Positions 25,235 through 34,373 of a DNA stretch of 62,794 nt are shown piece after piece. Position numbers and translations under genes: made by a program. Below the pieces are notes generated by a model that did not search any database, was not told the DNA's origin, and worked only from the letters and a program-made list of their open reading frames with translations. The stretch's first letter is position 1; every line of letters starts with the position of its first letter. This DNA comes from Candidatus Undinarchaeales archaeon (GTDB taxonomy: Archaea > SpSt-1190 > JASMDC01), in assembly GCA_030753015.1 (NCBI GenBank), contig JASMDC010000022.1, positions 1 to 62,794 on the forward strand, given 5' to 3'.

Positions 25235-26212
25235 TTAATTATCTGCGCACGTCGTGCAGGGCCCTTCCCCGTCACTCCTGTGCTGTAACCGCCGGACGAC
25301 CACCCACACGCCCAGCAGGAGCACGGCCACGGCGGTGAGGTTGCCCACCACGTCGTTAACGAGCTCGATGTTCGCACCGAAGATGTAGCCGAGACCCGCC
25401 ATTTCCACGGCCCACACAGCCTCGCCCCCCAGTACGTAAGGGATGAACCGGCTGTACGCGCATCCGTACATGCCCGCGAGGAGGTTGACGGGAATGATGA
25501 GGGGTGTGAAGATGAACCGACTGGTAAAGACGAGCGAGGGCCGGCAGCCGGAGAACGATACACGCTCGGTCTCGATGGCCTTGGCGAGGAAACCGGGTAG
25601 CCGATCGTCGGAGCTCCCCACCTTGGTACCGATGAGATAAAGGATCGTGTCACCGAAGGAGGATCCCAGAGCCGCGATGACCATCACGACATAGAGGTTG
25701 GCGAATCCCCGGGCTGCAAATGCACCGGCCGCGATCACTAGCAGGGAGGAGGGTGCAGGTATGCCTGCTGAAGCGAGCACGACGCCGACAGCGAGGACGG
25801 GGTAGGTGTTGGTGACCAGGCGTGAAAGCAACGCGTCAGATATACCCTTTCCCTCCTCGAGCATAGGTGGCGGAGCGGGAGCGGCCCTGCAGCTGTCGAA
25901 AGCCCTATCGAGGTAGGTGACGAACACACGACGGTCAGTGATGCGGCGGGCTGCTAACACATCCCGGATCTTGGTGGTATCGCATGCGCTCACCGGGACC
26001 TCCAGAGCTATGCACACGCACGCTGTGTCCGTCTCGGTCAGAGATGCGGCATAGGGGACGGACATCCAGCCCCTCAGAGAGGCGACAGTTGCCTCACCGT
26101 ACACAGCCCTCTCCATCAGGGCACGGTAGGCCACCAACGAACGGATACCAAAGAACGCCAGCAGGACCATCATTACGACCAGCCCTGCCCGGAGCGCTTG
26201 TCGCCGTTCCAT
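25235..26212 (-). CDS. DedA-family membrane protein with N-terminal extracytoplasmic domain
   Basis: Protein of 325 residues. The C-terminal about 200 residues are a DedA/VTT domain (helices near 136-300; ASAGIPAPSSLL, GDTILYLIG and the conserved SRFIFTPLIIPVNLLAG re-entrant segment). DedA proteins act in lipid scrambling and membrane homeostasis. The N-terminus is unusual: a signal anchor (about 9-29) and an extracytoplasmic domain of about 100 residues with Cys pairs (ACVC and SACD), absent from typical DedA proteins. Minus-strand TATA-like sequence lies near 26245-26252. Divergent from the M14 peptidase gene. Confidence 0.75.
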   Translation of the reverse strand: MERRQALRAGLVVMMVLLAFFGIRSLVAYRALMERAVYGEATVASLRGWMSVPYAASLTETDTACVCIALEVPVSACDTTKIRDVLAARRITDRRVFVTYLDRAFDSCRAAPAPPPMLEEGKGISDALLSRLVTNTYPVLAVGVVLASAGIPAPSSLLVIAAGAFAARGFANLYVVMVIAALGSSFGDTILYLIGTKVGSSDDRLPGFLAKAIETERVSFSGCRPSLVFTSRFIFTPLIIPVNLLAGMYGCAYSRFIPYVLGGEAVWAVEMAGLGYIFGANIELVNDVVGNLTAVAVLLLGVWVVVRRLQHRSDGEGPCTTCADN

Positions 26213-26478
26213 AGCCCTTACCAGCTTAGTGCGAGGAACGTAATCATATATAGCACATTGGGCAGGGCCGACCCAAGAGAACGTTTATATACGGAATATC
26301 GCTTGCGAAGTTCTTGTTCCAAACCCCCGTTCCCCTTTTTCTCCTTCTTCCCATGTCAGCGTGAAGAGTGATGGTGAGGTATAACCTACCAGTGGCAGCC
26401 ATGGTCAAGTATAAGAACGGTCCACCCCGCTAGGGGGCCCCAACCAATCTGGAAGAACGGGAAACGGAGGGTATGGCG
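26213..26478. other. Divergent intergenic region with three TATA-like boxes
   Basis: Gap of 266 bases between divergent genes. It contains TATATAT near 26246-26252 (for the DedA gene), a strong plus-strand GTTTATATA at 26283-26291, and a weaker AGTATAAG near 26405-26412 closer to the peptidase. If the strong box is used, the peptidase mRNA has a leader of about 165 nt, or a short separate RNA is made. I see no ORF or stable hairpin here. Confidence 0.4.
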
Positions 26479-27417
26479 ATGGATGCGGACGGATACGTCT
26501 TTGATACAGAAGCCGAGAATGTGGATTACCACTCTTACGGCGACCTCACCGATATCCTCGGTTATTATGTCGAGCACTACGGGGACCAGATGAACGTACG
26601 TTCTATCGGCACGACCGAGGAGGGACGCAATATCCCTTCTATCGAGCTCCATACCAAGGGCAAACCGGTGAAAGGTCACATCATCATCGCCGGCGGTCAC
26701 CATGGGACCGAGCCCGCGGGCACCGAGTCGAGCCTGGAGCTCATGGACAAGCTACTCACGTCCGAGACCGAGAAAGGGAAGTACCTGCTGGAAAATTACC
26801 AGATAGACATCATCCCCGCGATGAACGCGGACATGTACGCCCGGCCCTTCCATCCAAAGCTCACCGACCCCATGAGCGCAAAGCACTACCCGGAGTACCG
26901 CCAGTACGACAATGCGACTGGTGACGCTACCAATCATTACTACAAGGGTCAGATGCGGGACCCGTTCTTCGGCTACGTGGTCAACGACGATCCTGCAAAG
27001 GAGACCTATGCGGTCGCTGATTACGTCAAGGAGATCGCCAAGGACAACGACATCCTTCTCACCCTCGACCTCCACGAGACGCCGGGGATGGACGGCTTCC
27101 TTGTCATCCGCGAGAACCAGAAGGAAAAGCTCGGCGGACGTATCGTCCAGCGCATGCACCAAAAAGGCTACCCCCTCCTGAGTGCCTTTGAGCGGACCGA
27201 GCAGGGCGTGCTCCATGACGGGCTCCTGGAGGCGGGCGAACCCTACTCGGACACCTACCACATGGTGTTCTCAGGTTACTGTGCCCGTCATGACGCCAAG
27301 CACAACCTCACCTTTGAGACGCCGAGCCAGATAGCGCTCAAGCACCGGGTCAATATGAACCTCATCGCTGCTGAGCAGGCCATCGACGACGCCGTGTTCA
27401 AGGAAATGCTGCAATAG
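26479..27417 (+). CDS. M14-family zinc carboxypeptidase/deacylase-like protein
   Basis: Zinc metallopeptidase of the M14 carboxypeptidase superfamily, 312 residues, probably cytoplasmic as no signal peptide is present. The first zinc motif HxxE is in AGGHHGTEPAG (H75, E78), the third ligand is the His in LTLDLHET (about 198), and the catalytic glutamate is in TFETPSQ (about 280). It may be a peptidase or a succinylglutamate-desuccinylase-like deacylase. ATG 26479 is preferred over 26473 because it lies 8 bases after GGAGG. Single gene, convergent with the HAD phosphatase. Confidence 0.8.
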   Translation: MDADGYVFDTEAENVDYHSYGDLTDILGYYVEHYGDQMNVRSIGTTEEGRNIPSIELHTKGKPVKGHIIIAGGHHGTEPAGTESSLELMDKLLTSETEKGKYLLENYQIDIIPAMNADMYARPFHPKLTDPMSAKHYPEYRQYDNATGDATNHYYKGQMRDPFFGYVVNDDPAKETYAVADYVKEIAKDNDILLTLDLHETPGMDGFLVIRENQKEKLGGRIVQRMHQKGYPLLSAFERTEQGVLHDGLLEAGEPYSDTYHMVFSGYCARHDAKHNLTFETPSQIALKHRVNMNLIAAEQAIDDAVFKEMLQ

Positions 27418-27456
27418 CTTGCCTGTGAAACTGGTTTCACTCGCGATGAGGCGACA

Positions 27457-28125
27457 TCAGCCGAGCAGGTAGCCTTGGATGTACTCGGGAACGTCCGTGC
27501 TGTAGTCGGCCTTTACCTGGACATCGCCGAGGTCACGCTCCTTGTCCGAGATGACGCAGATTCCCAGGCCGTCTCCCTCGCTCACCCTGTCGAAGGCGTA
27601 CCTGTCCGTAACACCGTCCCCCAGGTAGATGACGTCCTTCATGTCCACGTGCTCTTCGTCAGCGATGCGGTCGAGGAACTCGGGCTTCAATGTAGGCTCG
27701 AGGGCGTACGCTATCCCCGTGGGTGTGTCGTTGGTGCTGTAGTTCAGCCGTGTACCGTAGATGCCATCCATCTCGTCGGCGAACGAGAGATTGTCCGCGA
27801 CGTCCTTCAGGCCGGTGGAGACCAGGTAAAAAGAGAACTCGATGTCGTGCTCGGCACCCCACTCACGCATACGTGAGAAGAAGCTTTCCACACCGTCATA
27901 GAGGTCGAGCCGACCACCCAACTCCGCGAGGTAGCCTCGATCGAGCTCGATACGCTCGTCCTCGAGAAGGGGATTGACGTAGTTCTGGGTGAAGGTGTCG
28001 GGCGACTCCTTATCGTTCTTCTTGACCTTTGTCCAGTACTCGCTTGAGGGTACACCGAAGTCGTTGAGGATGGGCCCCTCCATGCTCTCCACGGTAAGTG
28101 TCTTGTCCACGTCCGCGACGATCAC
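27457..28125 (-). CDS. HAD-superfamily phosphatase
   Basis: Haloacid dehalogenase-like hydrolase of 222 residues. Motif I is VADVDKT (nucleophile Asp about 5, acid/base Asp about 7), motif II is LVSTG, and motif IV is YLGDGVTDRY. The insertion between motifs I and II (about 15-95) is a helical cap, as in phosphoserine phosphatase-like members. The substrate is unknown. The GTG start is preceded by GAGGAAGGT. Cytoplasmic. It is followed by the convergent M14 gene 39 bases away. Confidence 0.8.
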   Translation of the reverse strand: MIVADVDKTLTVESMEGPILNDFGVPSSEYWTKVKKNDKESPDTFTQNYVNPLLEDERIELDRGYLAELGGRLDLYDGVESFFSRMREWGAEHDIEFSFYLVSTGLKDVADNLSFADEMDGIYGTRLNYSTNDTPTGIAYALEPTLKPEFLDRIADEEHVDMKDVIYLGDGVTDRYAFDRVSEGDGLGICVISDKERDLGDVQVKADYSTDVPEYIQGYLLG

Positions 28126-28237
28126 GACCTTCCTCAGTCAGTTCACCCCATCCCCGCGACAGCATTCACTGACGCGGCGGATGTCAAGGATGACGCCCCG
28201 GGCCCGTTATATACGTTTCCTTTCAATGAGCGGAAGG

Positions 28238-28780
28238 TCACACCGGGAGATCCTCGCGTTCATCGCGGAGCTCCCTGATACGATGCCTGAGCTCGTCCAC
28301 AGGGTCCGCCAGGTAACGTCCGACGGCGAGCAGCGTGACGACCGTGGTGTCCTTGTCCAGTTTCAGGGCGGCATGGACCTTATTACGGTCGAAACCCGTC
28401 AGCGGCTCGAGCACGATACCAAGGTCCGTCCCCCTCATGATCATGAAGCCGGTGGCAATACCAACATCAAAGAAGTGCCATGAGGCCTCCTCGGGGACAC
28501 ACCCCTTCCTCTTCGATGCGAGCACGGCCACGAACATGGACGCAGTGCTGGCCCAGACGAGATTCTCTTCCAGCGCGTCCCGCACGAGCTCGAGCGATCG
28601 TTCCCCGTACACGAACTCGAACCGCCAACTCTCTTGGCTGAAGCACGAGGGCGCCATCTGGGCGCTCGCCACGAGGTTCTGCACGAGCTCCTCTCTCACG
28701 ACCAGCGGCTGCAATGGCCGGCAGGCGTGGGTGTCGCAGAACGTGTTCCCTTTCTTCTTCGATGACTTCTTCTTCACCAT
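28238..28780 (-). CDS. Nitroreductase-family protein
   Basis: Flavin-binding nitroreductase-like protein of 180 residues. Recognisable blocks are RPLQPLVVREELVQNLVASA, then APSCFSQESWRFEFVY (FMN site), and a Gly-containing segment GIATGFMIMRGTDLGI. It is short for the family and starts with a Lys/Ser-rich tail (MVKKKSSKKKG). Function is probably an NAD(P)H-dependent reduction of an unknown substrate. It starts 15 bases after the ferritin-like gene stops, behind a GGGGGGA sequence, so the two form an operon that may act in redox defence. Confidence 0.72.
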   Translation of the reverse strand: MVKKKSSKKKGNTFCDTHACRPLQPLVVREELVQNLVASAQMAPSCFSQESWRFEFVYGERSLELVRDALEENLVWASTASMFVAVLASKRKGCVPEEASWHFFDVGIATGFMIMRGTDLGIVLEPLTGFDRNKVHAALKLDKDTTVVTLLAVGRYLADPVDELRHRIRELRDEREDLPV

Positions 28781-28795
28781 TCTAAGTCCCCCCAC

Positions 28796-29299
28796 TCAGC
28801 TCTGCATCCGGAAGTCGTCCACTTGGGCAAAGATGCCATCGAGCAGGTCGTAATGAGTGCGCTCGAAGGCCGCCAGCAAGGCGAAGAATCCGGCGATCTC
28901 GGTGTCGTTGGCGAACCGGTGCGCCAGCTCTCGGTACAGGTCCTCTGCCTGACGTTCCACACGCATGGCGCCTAGGAGCAGCTGTATCTGCTCGGCCGTC
29001 GGCTCGACCTCCCCACTGACCTTCACCATCACTTCCTCAACCTTCCGCTTGAAGGCGGCCTGGGCATCGTCGGGCACTGCGGACGAATCCTGTGTCTTAC
29101 CGAACGACTTGAGGTGGTCGACGTGGGACAGCTCTTCAGATGCGAGGAACTCCAGAAGGTCCACCAGATGCTTGTTCGTCACCCTCTCCTGCAGTGCCTG
29201 ATAGAACGTGCGGGTCCTGTTCTCGAAGTCGATGGCGATGGCCACCGCGTCGCTTACGTGCGAGATGTCCTTTTCTCGGGCAAGGAGGTCGTCGACCAT
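28796..29299 (-). CDS. Rubrerythrin/ferritin-like diiron protein
   Basis: Four-helix ferritin-like protein of 167 residues. Diiron ligands expected for the family are visible: E26 in DFENRTRTFY, E57xxH60 in EELSHVDHL, a third-helix Glu in VERQAEDLY and a fourth-helix ExxH in FERTHYDLL. There is no rubredoxin domain, so it is a short rubrerythrin-type peroxidase or iron-handling protein. The start is moved from 29317 to ATG 29299 because a minus-strand TTTTTATT box (29321-29328) is centred 25-26 nt upstream of 29299. Operon with the nitroreductase. Confidence 0.85.
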   Translation of the reverse strand: MVDDLLAREKDISHVSDAVAIAIDFENRTRTFYQALQERVTNKHLVDLLEFLASEELSHVDHLKSFGKTQDSSAVPDDAQAAFKRKVEEVMVKVSGEVEPTAEQIQLLLGAMRVERQAEDLYRELAHRFANDTEIAGFFALLAAFERTHYDLLDGIFAQVDDFRMQS

Positions 29300-29320
29300 A
29301 GGTCCTGTTATGACCATCTA

Positions 29321-29328
29321 AATAAAAA
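29321..29328 (-). promoter_or_regulatory. TATA box of the ferritin-like/nitroreductase operon
   Basis: TTTTTATT on the minus strand, centred 25-26 nt before ATG 29299. It lies only a few bases upstream of the alternative codon at 29317, which therefore cannot be the usual start. Confidence 0.5.
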
Positions 29329-29390
29329 GAGTGCGGCCGGGTCGTGATGGCGAGGAAAGGTTTATCAAAGCCCCGTCGCCTGCCCCTTGA

Positions 29391-30893
29391 GTGAGAGGGG
29401 GGACCGAGGATCTGGGAACGGCGCCTATCACACCGCTACTGTTACGATTGAGCTTGCCGAGCATCGTGGCCATGTTCGTGCAGTCGCTGTACAACGTAGT
29501 GGACACCTTTTGGATCGCCCGCCTGAGCGCTCTTGCTGTAGGGGGCTTGACCATCGTGTTCCCTCTACAAATGATCTTCGTTGCCCTGGGCGTGGGTTCG
29601 GGTGTGGGCCTCAACTCCTACATATCTCGGCGTTTCGGTGCCAAGGATCCTGAGGCAGCCTCCCTTGCGGCGGCGCAGGTGTTCTTCCTGGCCTCTTTCC
29701 TGGGATTCGCGGTCATCCTCGCCGCCCGCCTGCTCACCGATCCCGTGCTCTCGCTCTTTGGTGCCACCTCCGAGCTGCGCCCCATCGCCGCAAGCTACCT
29801 GCGTCTGGTGTGCTTCGGCGCTCCATTCCTCTTCTTCAACATGATGGCGAACAACCTCTTCCGCGCCCAGGGGGACGCGCTCAGGCCCATGCTCGTCATG
29901 CTCACGGGCGCCGTCACGAACATCATCCTCGATCCACTCCTCATCTTCGGATCCGACGGGCTCTCCATCCTCGGCACACACGGCGCGGCGGTGGGAGTGC
30001 GCGTTTCCTGGCTGCTGGGGGCCGTTGGCATGGGGCCGATCCCGGCCATGGGTGTCGAGGGCGCCGCCATCGCCACCACGTTCTCACAGATGCTGGGTTC
30101 GATGGTTTGCCTCTTCTTCCTCCTCAATCGCACGAGCTACACCTTCACGCGCCGTTCCATGTACCCCGACCTGGCGGTGCTTGTCAAGGTGTACGCTGTG
30201 GGAGCGCCGGCTGCGGTCATGCAGCTGATGATGAGCTTGGTCATCACCGTGTTCAACCACGTGCTGGGGGGGTTCGGGAACCTGGCCATCGCCGCCTTCG
30301 GCCTGGACTTCCGCATCATGAGCCTGTTCTTCATGCCCGTGTTCGGCCTGTCCCAGGGGCTGATGCCCATCGTGGGATTCAACTTCGGAGCCAAGCGGTA
30401 CGACAGGCTCTGGGAGGCCGTGCGTACTGCCACCTTCATCGCCATAGGCGTCGGTCTGCTCACCGTGATGGCGATGCAGCTCCTTGCCCGCCCCGTGCTC
30501 GTCCTCATCTCCAACGACGATGCACTCGTAGACATGGCTACCCCCGCCCTAAAGCTCCTGATCCTGTCCGTCCCCCTGGTCGCCATACAGGTAATGTGGC
30601 TCATAACCTACCAGGCCTTAGGTCGGGGCACGACGGCCCTCTTCCTCGGTGCCGTTCGCCAGATCGGCTTGCTCATACCCCTCCTCCTCATCCTCCCGGG
30701 TAGGTTCGGGGTGACGGGCGTATGGATGGCGATGCCCATGGCGGACCTCGGGGGTCTACTCGTGATGGTGTATGCTATCTACACGTTGAAGAGAGAGATG
30801 GGGAAAGGGAAGGATCGGGTGGAACCGGACGGCCCGTCCGAGGACAACGTGTCCGACGAATCCCAAGAGACCCTGGCCCCGAGTGAGCTTTAA
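29391..30893 (+). CDS. MATE-family multidrug/toxin exporter
   Basis: Polytopic transporter of 500 residues with twelve predicted helices in two six-helix halves. The opening PITPLLLRLSLPSIVAMFVQ and YNVVDTFWIARL are typical MATE sequence. It exports organic cations or drugs by sodium or proton antiport across the cytoplasmic membrane. The C-terminal about 45 residues are charged and cytoplasmic. The start is GTG 29391, about 27 nt after a GTTTATCAAA box (29359-29368), so the gene is probably leaderless. The next gene has its own promoter overlapping the end of this one. Confidence 0.9.
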   Translation: MRGGTEDLGTAPITPLLLRLSLPSIVAMFVQSLYNVVDTFWIARLSALAVGGLTIVFPLQMIFVALGVGSGVGLNSYISRRFGAKDPEAASLAAAQVFFLASFLGFAVILAARLLTDPVLSLFGATSELRPIAASYLRLVCFGAPFLFFNMMANNLFRAQGDALRPMLVMLTGAVTNIILDPLLIFGSDGLSILGTHGAAVGVRVSWLLGAVGMGPIPAMGVEGAAIATTFSQMLGSMVCLFFLLNRTSYTFTRRSMYPDLAVLVKVYAVGAPAAVMQLMMSLVITVFNHVLGGFGNLAIAAFGLDFRIMSLFFMPVFGLSQGLMPIVGFNFGAKRYDRLWEAVRTATFIAIGVGLLTVMAMQLLARPVLVLISNDDALVDMATPALKLLILSVPLVAIQVMWLITYQALGRGTTALFLGAVRQIGLLIPLLLILPGRFGVTGVWMAMPMADLGGLLVMVYAIYTLKREMGKGKDRVEPDGPSEDNVSDESQETLAPSEL

Positions 30894-30920
30894 TAAAGGA
30901 TGCACTCCCCCCGGAACGCT

Positions 30921-32300
30921 ATGCGACTGAGCTTCCACGGCGCGGCGAAAATCGTCACAGGTTCATGCTACCTGCTGGAGGTCGGTAAGGATAAGGTCCT
31001 CATCGATTGCGGGATGTTCCAAGGCCGGAAGGAGGTCACGCGTAAGAACTACGAGGGATTCGGCTTCGATCCCTCCCGCGTCACCGCTCTCATCCTCACA
31101 CACGCCCACATCGACCACTCAGGTCTCATCCCAAAGCTCGTCAAGGATGGTTTCAAGGGTACCATCTGGAGCACGGAGCCCACACATGACCTGTGTCAGA
31201 TCATGTTCGCGGACTCGGCCCATGTCATCGCCCGGGACACGGAGCACGAGAACCGGCGCCGCCAGCGCCAGAAGCTACCCCCTCGTCGTCCCCTTTATTC
31301 ATCAGAAGACGCGAAGGCCGCAGTGAAGCACTTCAAGCCCGTGGAGTACGACGAGGAGATCAGAGTGACCCGGAACATCCGGGCCCGCTTCAGGAACGCA
31401 GGCCATATCCTCGGCTCGGCCATCATCGAGCTGTGGGCCAATGAGGGGGACCGCGAGGTCAAGCTCGTGTTCTCAGGCGACCTCGGTCAGAGGAACGCAC
31501 CGCTGGTGAGAGATCCGACCATCATCGAGGATACCGACTACCTCATCGTCGAGTCGACGTACGGCGACCGGCTCCACGAGGGCGTCGAGGACCGGCGCCG
31601 CACCATGGCCCGTATCTTCCGTGAGACATACGATAGGGGAGGGCGGGTGATGATCCCGTCGTTCGCAGTGGAACGCACTCAGGAGCTCCTGTACGGGATG
31701 AACGAGCTCTTGCGCGACGGTGAGATGCCCGAAATGCTCGTATTCCTGGACAGCCCTCTTGCCATCAAGGCCACCAAAATCTTCTCGAAGCACACGGACT
31801 GGTTCGACCCGAAGAACATGGACGCGTTCGAGACGCCCTTCCGGTTCAAAGGGCTCGTGTTCACCCAGGCCACCGCCGACTCTGTGAGCCTGAATGAGTA
31901 CGACGAGCCGTGCGTGATCATCGCCGGGAGCGGGATGTGCACTGCTGGCCGGATCCGCCACCACATCCGCCACGGTATCGGCAATCCCCGCAACTCTGTG
32001 ATCTTCGTTGGGTTCCAGGCCGAAGGTACACTGGGCCATCACCTCCTCGACGGTGCCGAGACGATCCGTATGATGGGATACGAGTTCGACGTCAACGCCA
32101 AGATCGAGCAGATCGAGGGTTTTTCCGCCCACGCCGACTACAAGGACCTGGAACACTGGGTGTCCAGCTTTTCAAAGCCCCCACGGAAAGTGTTCATCGT
32201 CCACGGCGAGGAGCGGTCGGCAGTAGCGTTCAAGGAGCGGCTCGAGGAGCGTGACCTTACCTGTGCCATCCCCTCGATGGGCGACAAGGTCGACCTCTAG
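30921..32300 (+). CDS. Beta-CASP metallo-beta-lactamase RNA nuclease
   Basis: Metallo-beta-lactamase fold nuclease of the beta-CASP group, 459 residues. The zinc motif HAHIDHSG is at 61-68, followed by a GHILGSA segment, SGDLG, VESTYGDR, and the beta-CASP and C-terminal blocks GSGMCTAGR and GFSAHADYKDL. Members act in RNA processing and decay as endonucleases or 5'-3' exonucleases. It lacks the N-terminal KH domains of archaeal CPSF1, so it matches the shorter aCPSF2-like group. ATG 30921 is chosen because CTTTAATAAA (30888-30897) is centred about 28 nt upstream. Confidence 0.9.
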   Translation: MRLSFHGAAKIVTGSCYLLEVGKDKVLIDCGMFQGRKEVTRKNYEGFGFDPSRVTALILTHAHIDHSGLIPKLVKDGFKGTIWSTEPTHDLCQIMFADSAHVIARDTEHENRRRQRQKLPPRRPLYSSEDAKAAVKHFKPVEYDEEIRVTRNIRARFRNAGHILGSAIIELWANEGDREVKLVFSGDLGQRNAPLVRDPTIIEDTDYLIVESTYGDRLHEGVEDRRRTMARIFRETYDRGGRVMIPSFAVERTQELLYGMNELLRDGEMPEMLVFLDSPLAIKATKIFSKHTDWFDPKNMDAFETPFRFKGLVFTQATADSVSLNEYDEPCVIIAGSGMCTAGRIRHHIRHGIGNPRNSVIFVGFQAEGTLGHHLLDGAETIRMMGYEFDVNAKIEQIEGFSAHADYKDLEHWVSSFSKPPRKVFIVHGEERSAVAFKERLEERDLTCAIPSMGDKVDL

Positions 32301-32366
32301 GGACGACCGCCGTTCCGGTCCGGAGAGAAACAAGTTATATATTCAGGTTCCGCTGCTTTCTTCAAC

Positions 32367-33197
32367 ATGTACGGGGTACAGGAGCTCGAGATTCACGTCG
32401 AGGACGGCCCCGAGGAAATGGAGCGGTACGTTGTCGACCATGGTGTTCGCGCCTTCGAGATAGCTACTTTCGACTATGAGGACAAGATCGACGAGCTCAT
32501 ATCGCTCAAGGAGCGGTACGGCATCTATATCTCGGCCCACGCTCCTCACCTCTACTCTAACGGTGTCGATCTCGCTACGAGCGACGAGTCCCTCCGCCAG
32601 TACAGCATCGAGGAGATCAAGAAGGCCGTGCTCATCGCCGAGCAGATCGGCTCCGAGACCCTGGTAACGCATATCGGCGTGTATGAGGACGACCGGGCAG
32701 ATGGCCTTGAGCGCACCATCGACTCGTACAACCAGATCGCCGCGTTCGCCAGCGAACATAACGTTGACGTGCTCGTCGAGAACCTCCCGTACAAGATGAT
32801 CGACAACAATGAGCAGGATACGGGACGTATCTACGTAGGCGCCACCATCGAGGAGCTCCGGGAGATCGCGGACCGTACCGGGCTCGGGCTCACCTACGAC
32901 GTGGGCCATCTTTTCGTCAGCTGCTTCTCACGCGGTACGGACTACTACGAGGAGGACGCGCGCGTGTGGGATGAACTGGGTGATGTCGTGAAACACGTCC
33001 ACCTCTACGACACCTGGCTCGAGGACCACGACAAGCACCAGCCCATCGGGAAGGCCGACATGGATGTGGAGCGCGTGGTCCAGACGATGAGGGATGCAGG
33101 GTACGAGGGCCGTGTCGTGCTTGAGATCGCCGGTAACATGGAAGAGCGGCTCGACTCCTACGAGAAGGCAGCGGAATATCTGGAGCGGGAAGAGTAG
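32367..33197 (+). CDS. Sugar-phosphate isomerase/AP-endonuclease-family TIM barrel
   Basis: AP_endonuc_2-type TIM-barrel protein of 276 residues. Metal-ligand candidates are the His in ISAHAPH (about 58), His in VTHIG (about 99), Glu in VENLPY (about 136), Asp and His in YDVGH, His in KHVHLYD and Glu in VLEIAG near the C-terminus. This pattern fits sugar isomerases, epimerases and endonuclease IV; the short length and lack of DNA-binding loops favour the former. Substrate unknown. The ATG follows GTTATATATT (32334-32343) at leaderless spacing. Confidence 0.82.
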   Translation: MYGVQELEIHVEDGPEEMERYVVDHGVRAFEIATFDYEDKIDELISLKERYGIYISAHAPHLYSNGVDLATSDESLRQYSIEEIKKAVLIAEQIGSETLVTHIGVYEDDRADGLERTIDSYNQIAAFASEHNVDVLVENLPYKMIDNNEQDTGRIYVGATIEELREIADRTGLGLTYDVGHLFVSCFSRGTDYYEEDARVWDELGDVVKHVHLYDTWLEDHDKHQPIGKADMDVERVVQTMRDAGYEGRVVLEIAGNMEERLDSYEKAAEYLEREE

Positions 33198-33245
33198 CGA
33201 GTCAGGTACGTCCCCTTTACGACAACATCGCGTTCGTCAGAGAGA

Positions 33246-34373
33246 CTAGTACATCTCGCCCAAGAGCGCTGTGAGCTCGGTGCGAGGTGCGCGCACGGTG
33301 ATGAGCCGGGTGTTGCCTCGCTGGCCCTTGCCGCTCAGACGCGAGGAGAGGATGCGCAGCGACTCTAGGTTCGCCAGGTACTTGCGGAAGGTACGTTCGG
33401 CGACTACCCCTCCCTTCTCCTTGTAGGCGCCGAACACAGTCCCCGTCGTGGCGGGCGTCGTGTCCTGCTCGGTGAGAGCGAGCACGGTGCGCAGGATGGC
33501 GCGTTCCTCATCGGTGATCCCTTGGAGGTCCAGCTTGAGACGAGCGCTCCGCACTCTGCCCAGGACGGCCTTGACATGATCGGCACCAACACGGTCGGTA
33601 CCCGCACGCTCTGCCTCACGACCGGCCTTGAGCAGGCAGTCTAGTCCCAGCCGAACGTCACCGCCGCTCTCGGCGGTGAACCTTGCGACCACGCCCACGA
33701 TCGCGGGATCGCAGGCACCGGGGAGGAAGGCCATGCGCGCGCGTTCGCCCAGGATGTCCTTCAGCTCATCGTACCCGTAGGCAGCGAAGGCCACCTCCTC
33801 GTAACTGAGCGAGGACCGGACCCTCGCATCGAAGTTGCGGAAGGCGTAGGGATCGTTCGAGATGAGGATGAGACCAAGGTTCACCTCGGAGCGGAGGAGA
33901 TCGTAGAGCACATCGCCCTCCTTGCCTGCCAACCGGTCCACCTCGTCCAGGGCGATGACGTAACCGTCGGCCTTCCTGTCCAAGCGGTAGAGGAGCCGGT
34001 CGTACACCTCGTCCGTGGAGAGACCCTGACGGGGGACTATCTCCCCGAGAGCCGTGAGGAGCTCGACGAGCACACCGTGCCTGGTATTCTTGCTCCAGCA
34101 ATTGAGGTAGAGCACCTTGACGCTGGAGGTCTGGTCGCCCATGTGGGTGAGCACCGTCCTGGTCACAGCGGTCTTTCCGATCCCAGGAGCCCCGTGAAGG
34201 AACACGTGGACAGGACGCCCCCCGCTGATGAGCGGGCTGACACAGTCCGCCACGACGTGCATCTCGTTCTCTCTATGCGGAAGCTCGTCCGGCAAGAAGT
34301 CGTGGAGGAGCACATGGTCTCCGTCGTCGCCGCGGAACACACCGCGCTCCGGTCCGTCGAACAGGTTCCTCAC
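33246..34373 (-). CDS. cdc6: Orc1/Cdc6-like replication initiator
   Basis: AAA+ ATPase of 375 residues resembling Orc1/Cdc6. Walker A is GAPGIGKT (61-68), Walker B is VIALDEVDR (139-147), and sensor 1 follows in LILISNDPYAF. A helical lid and a C-terminal winged helix (about 290-375) should bind origin DNA. The start is GTG 34373, overlapping the stop codon of the DUF434 gene by four bases; the much longer in-frame extension to 34637 is only overlap with that gene. Archaeal cdc6 genes often lie next to a replication origin, which draws attention to the gene-poor AT-rich region at 35303-35735. Confidence 0.88.
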   Translation of the reverse strand: MRNLFDGPERGVFRGDDGDHVLLHDFLPDELPHRENEMHVVADCVSPLISGGRPVHVFLHGAPGIGKTAVTRTVLTHMGDQTSSVKVLYLNCWSKNTRHGVLVELLTALGEIVPRQGLSTDEVYDRLLYRLDRKADGYVIALDEVDRLAGKEGDVLYDLLRSEVNLGLILISNDPYAFRNFDARVRSSLSYEEVAFAAYGYDELKDILGERARMAFLPGACDPAIVGVVARFTAESGGDVRLGLDCLLKAGREAERAGTDRVGADHVKAVLGRVRSARLKLDLQGITDEERAILRTVLALTEQDTTPATTGTVFGAYKEKGGVVAERTFRKYLANLESLRILSSRLSGKGQRGNTRLITVRAPRTELTALLGEMY

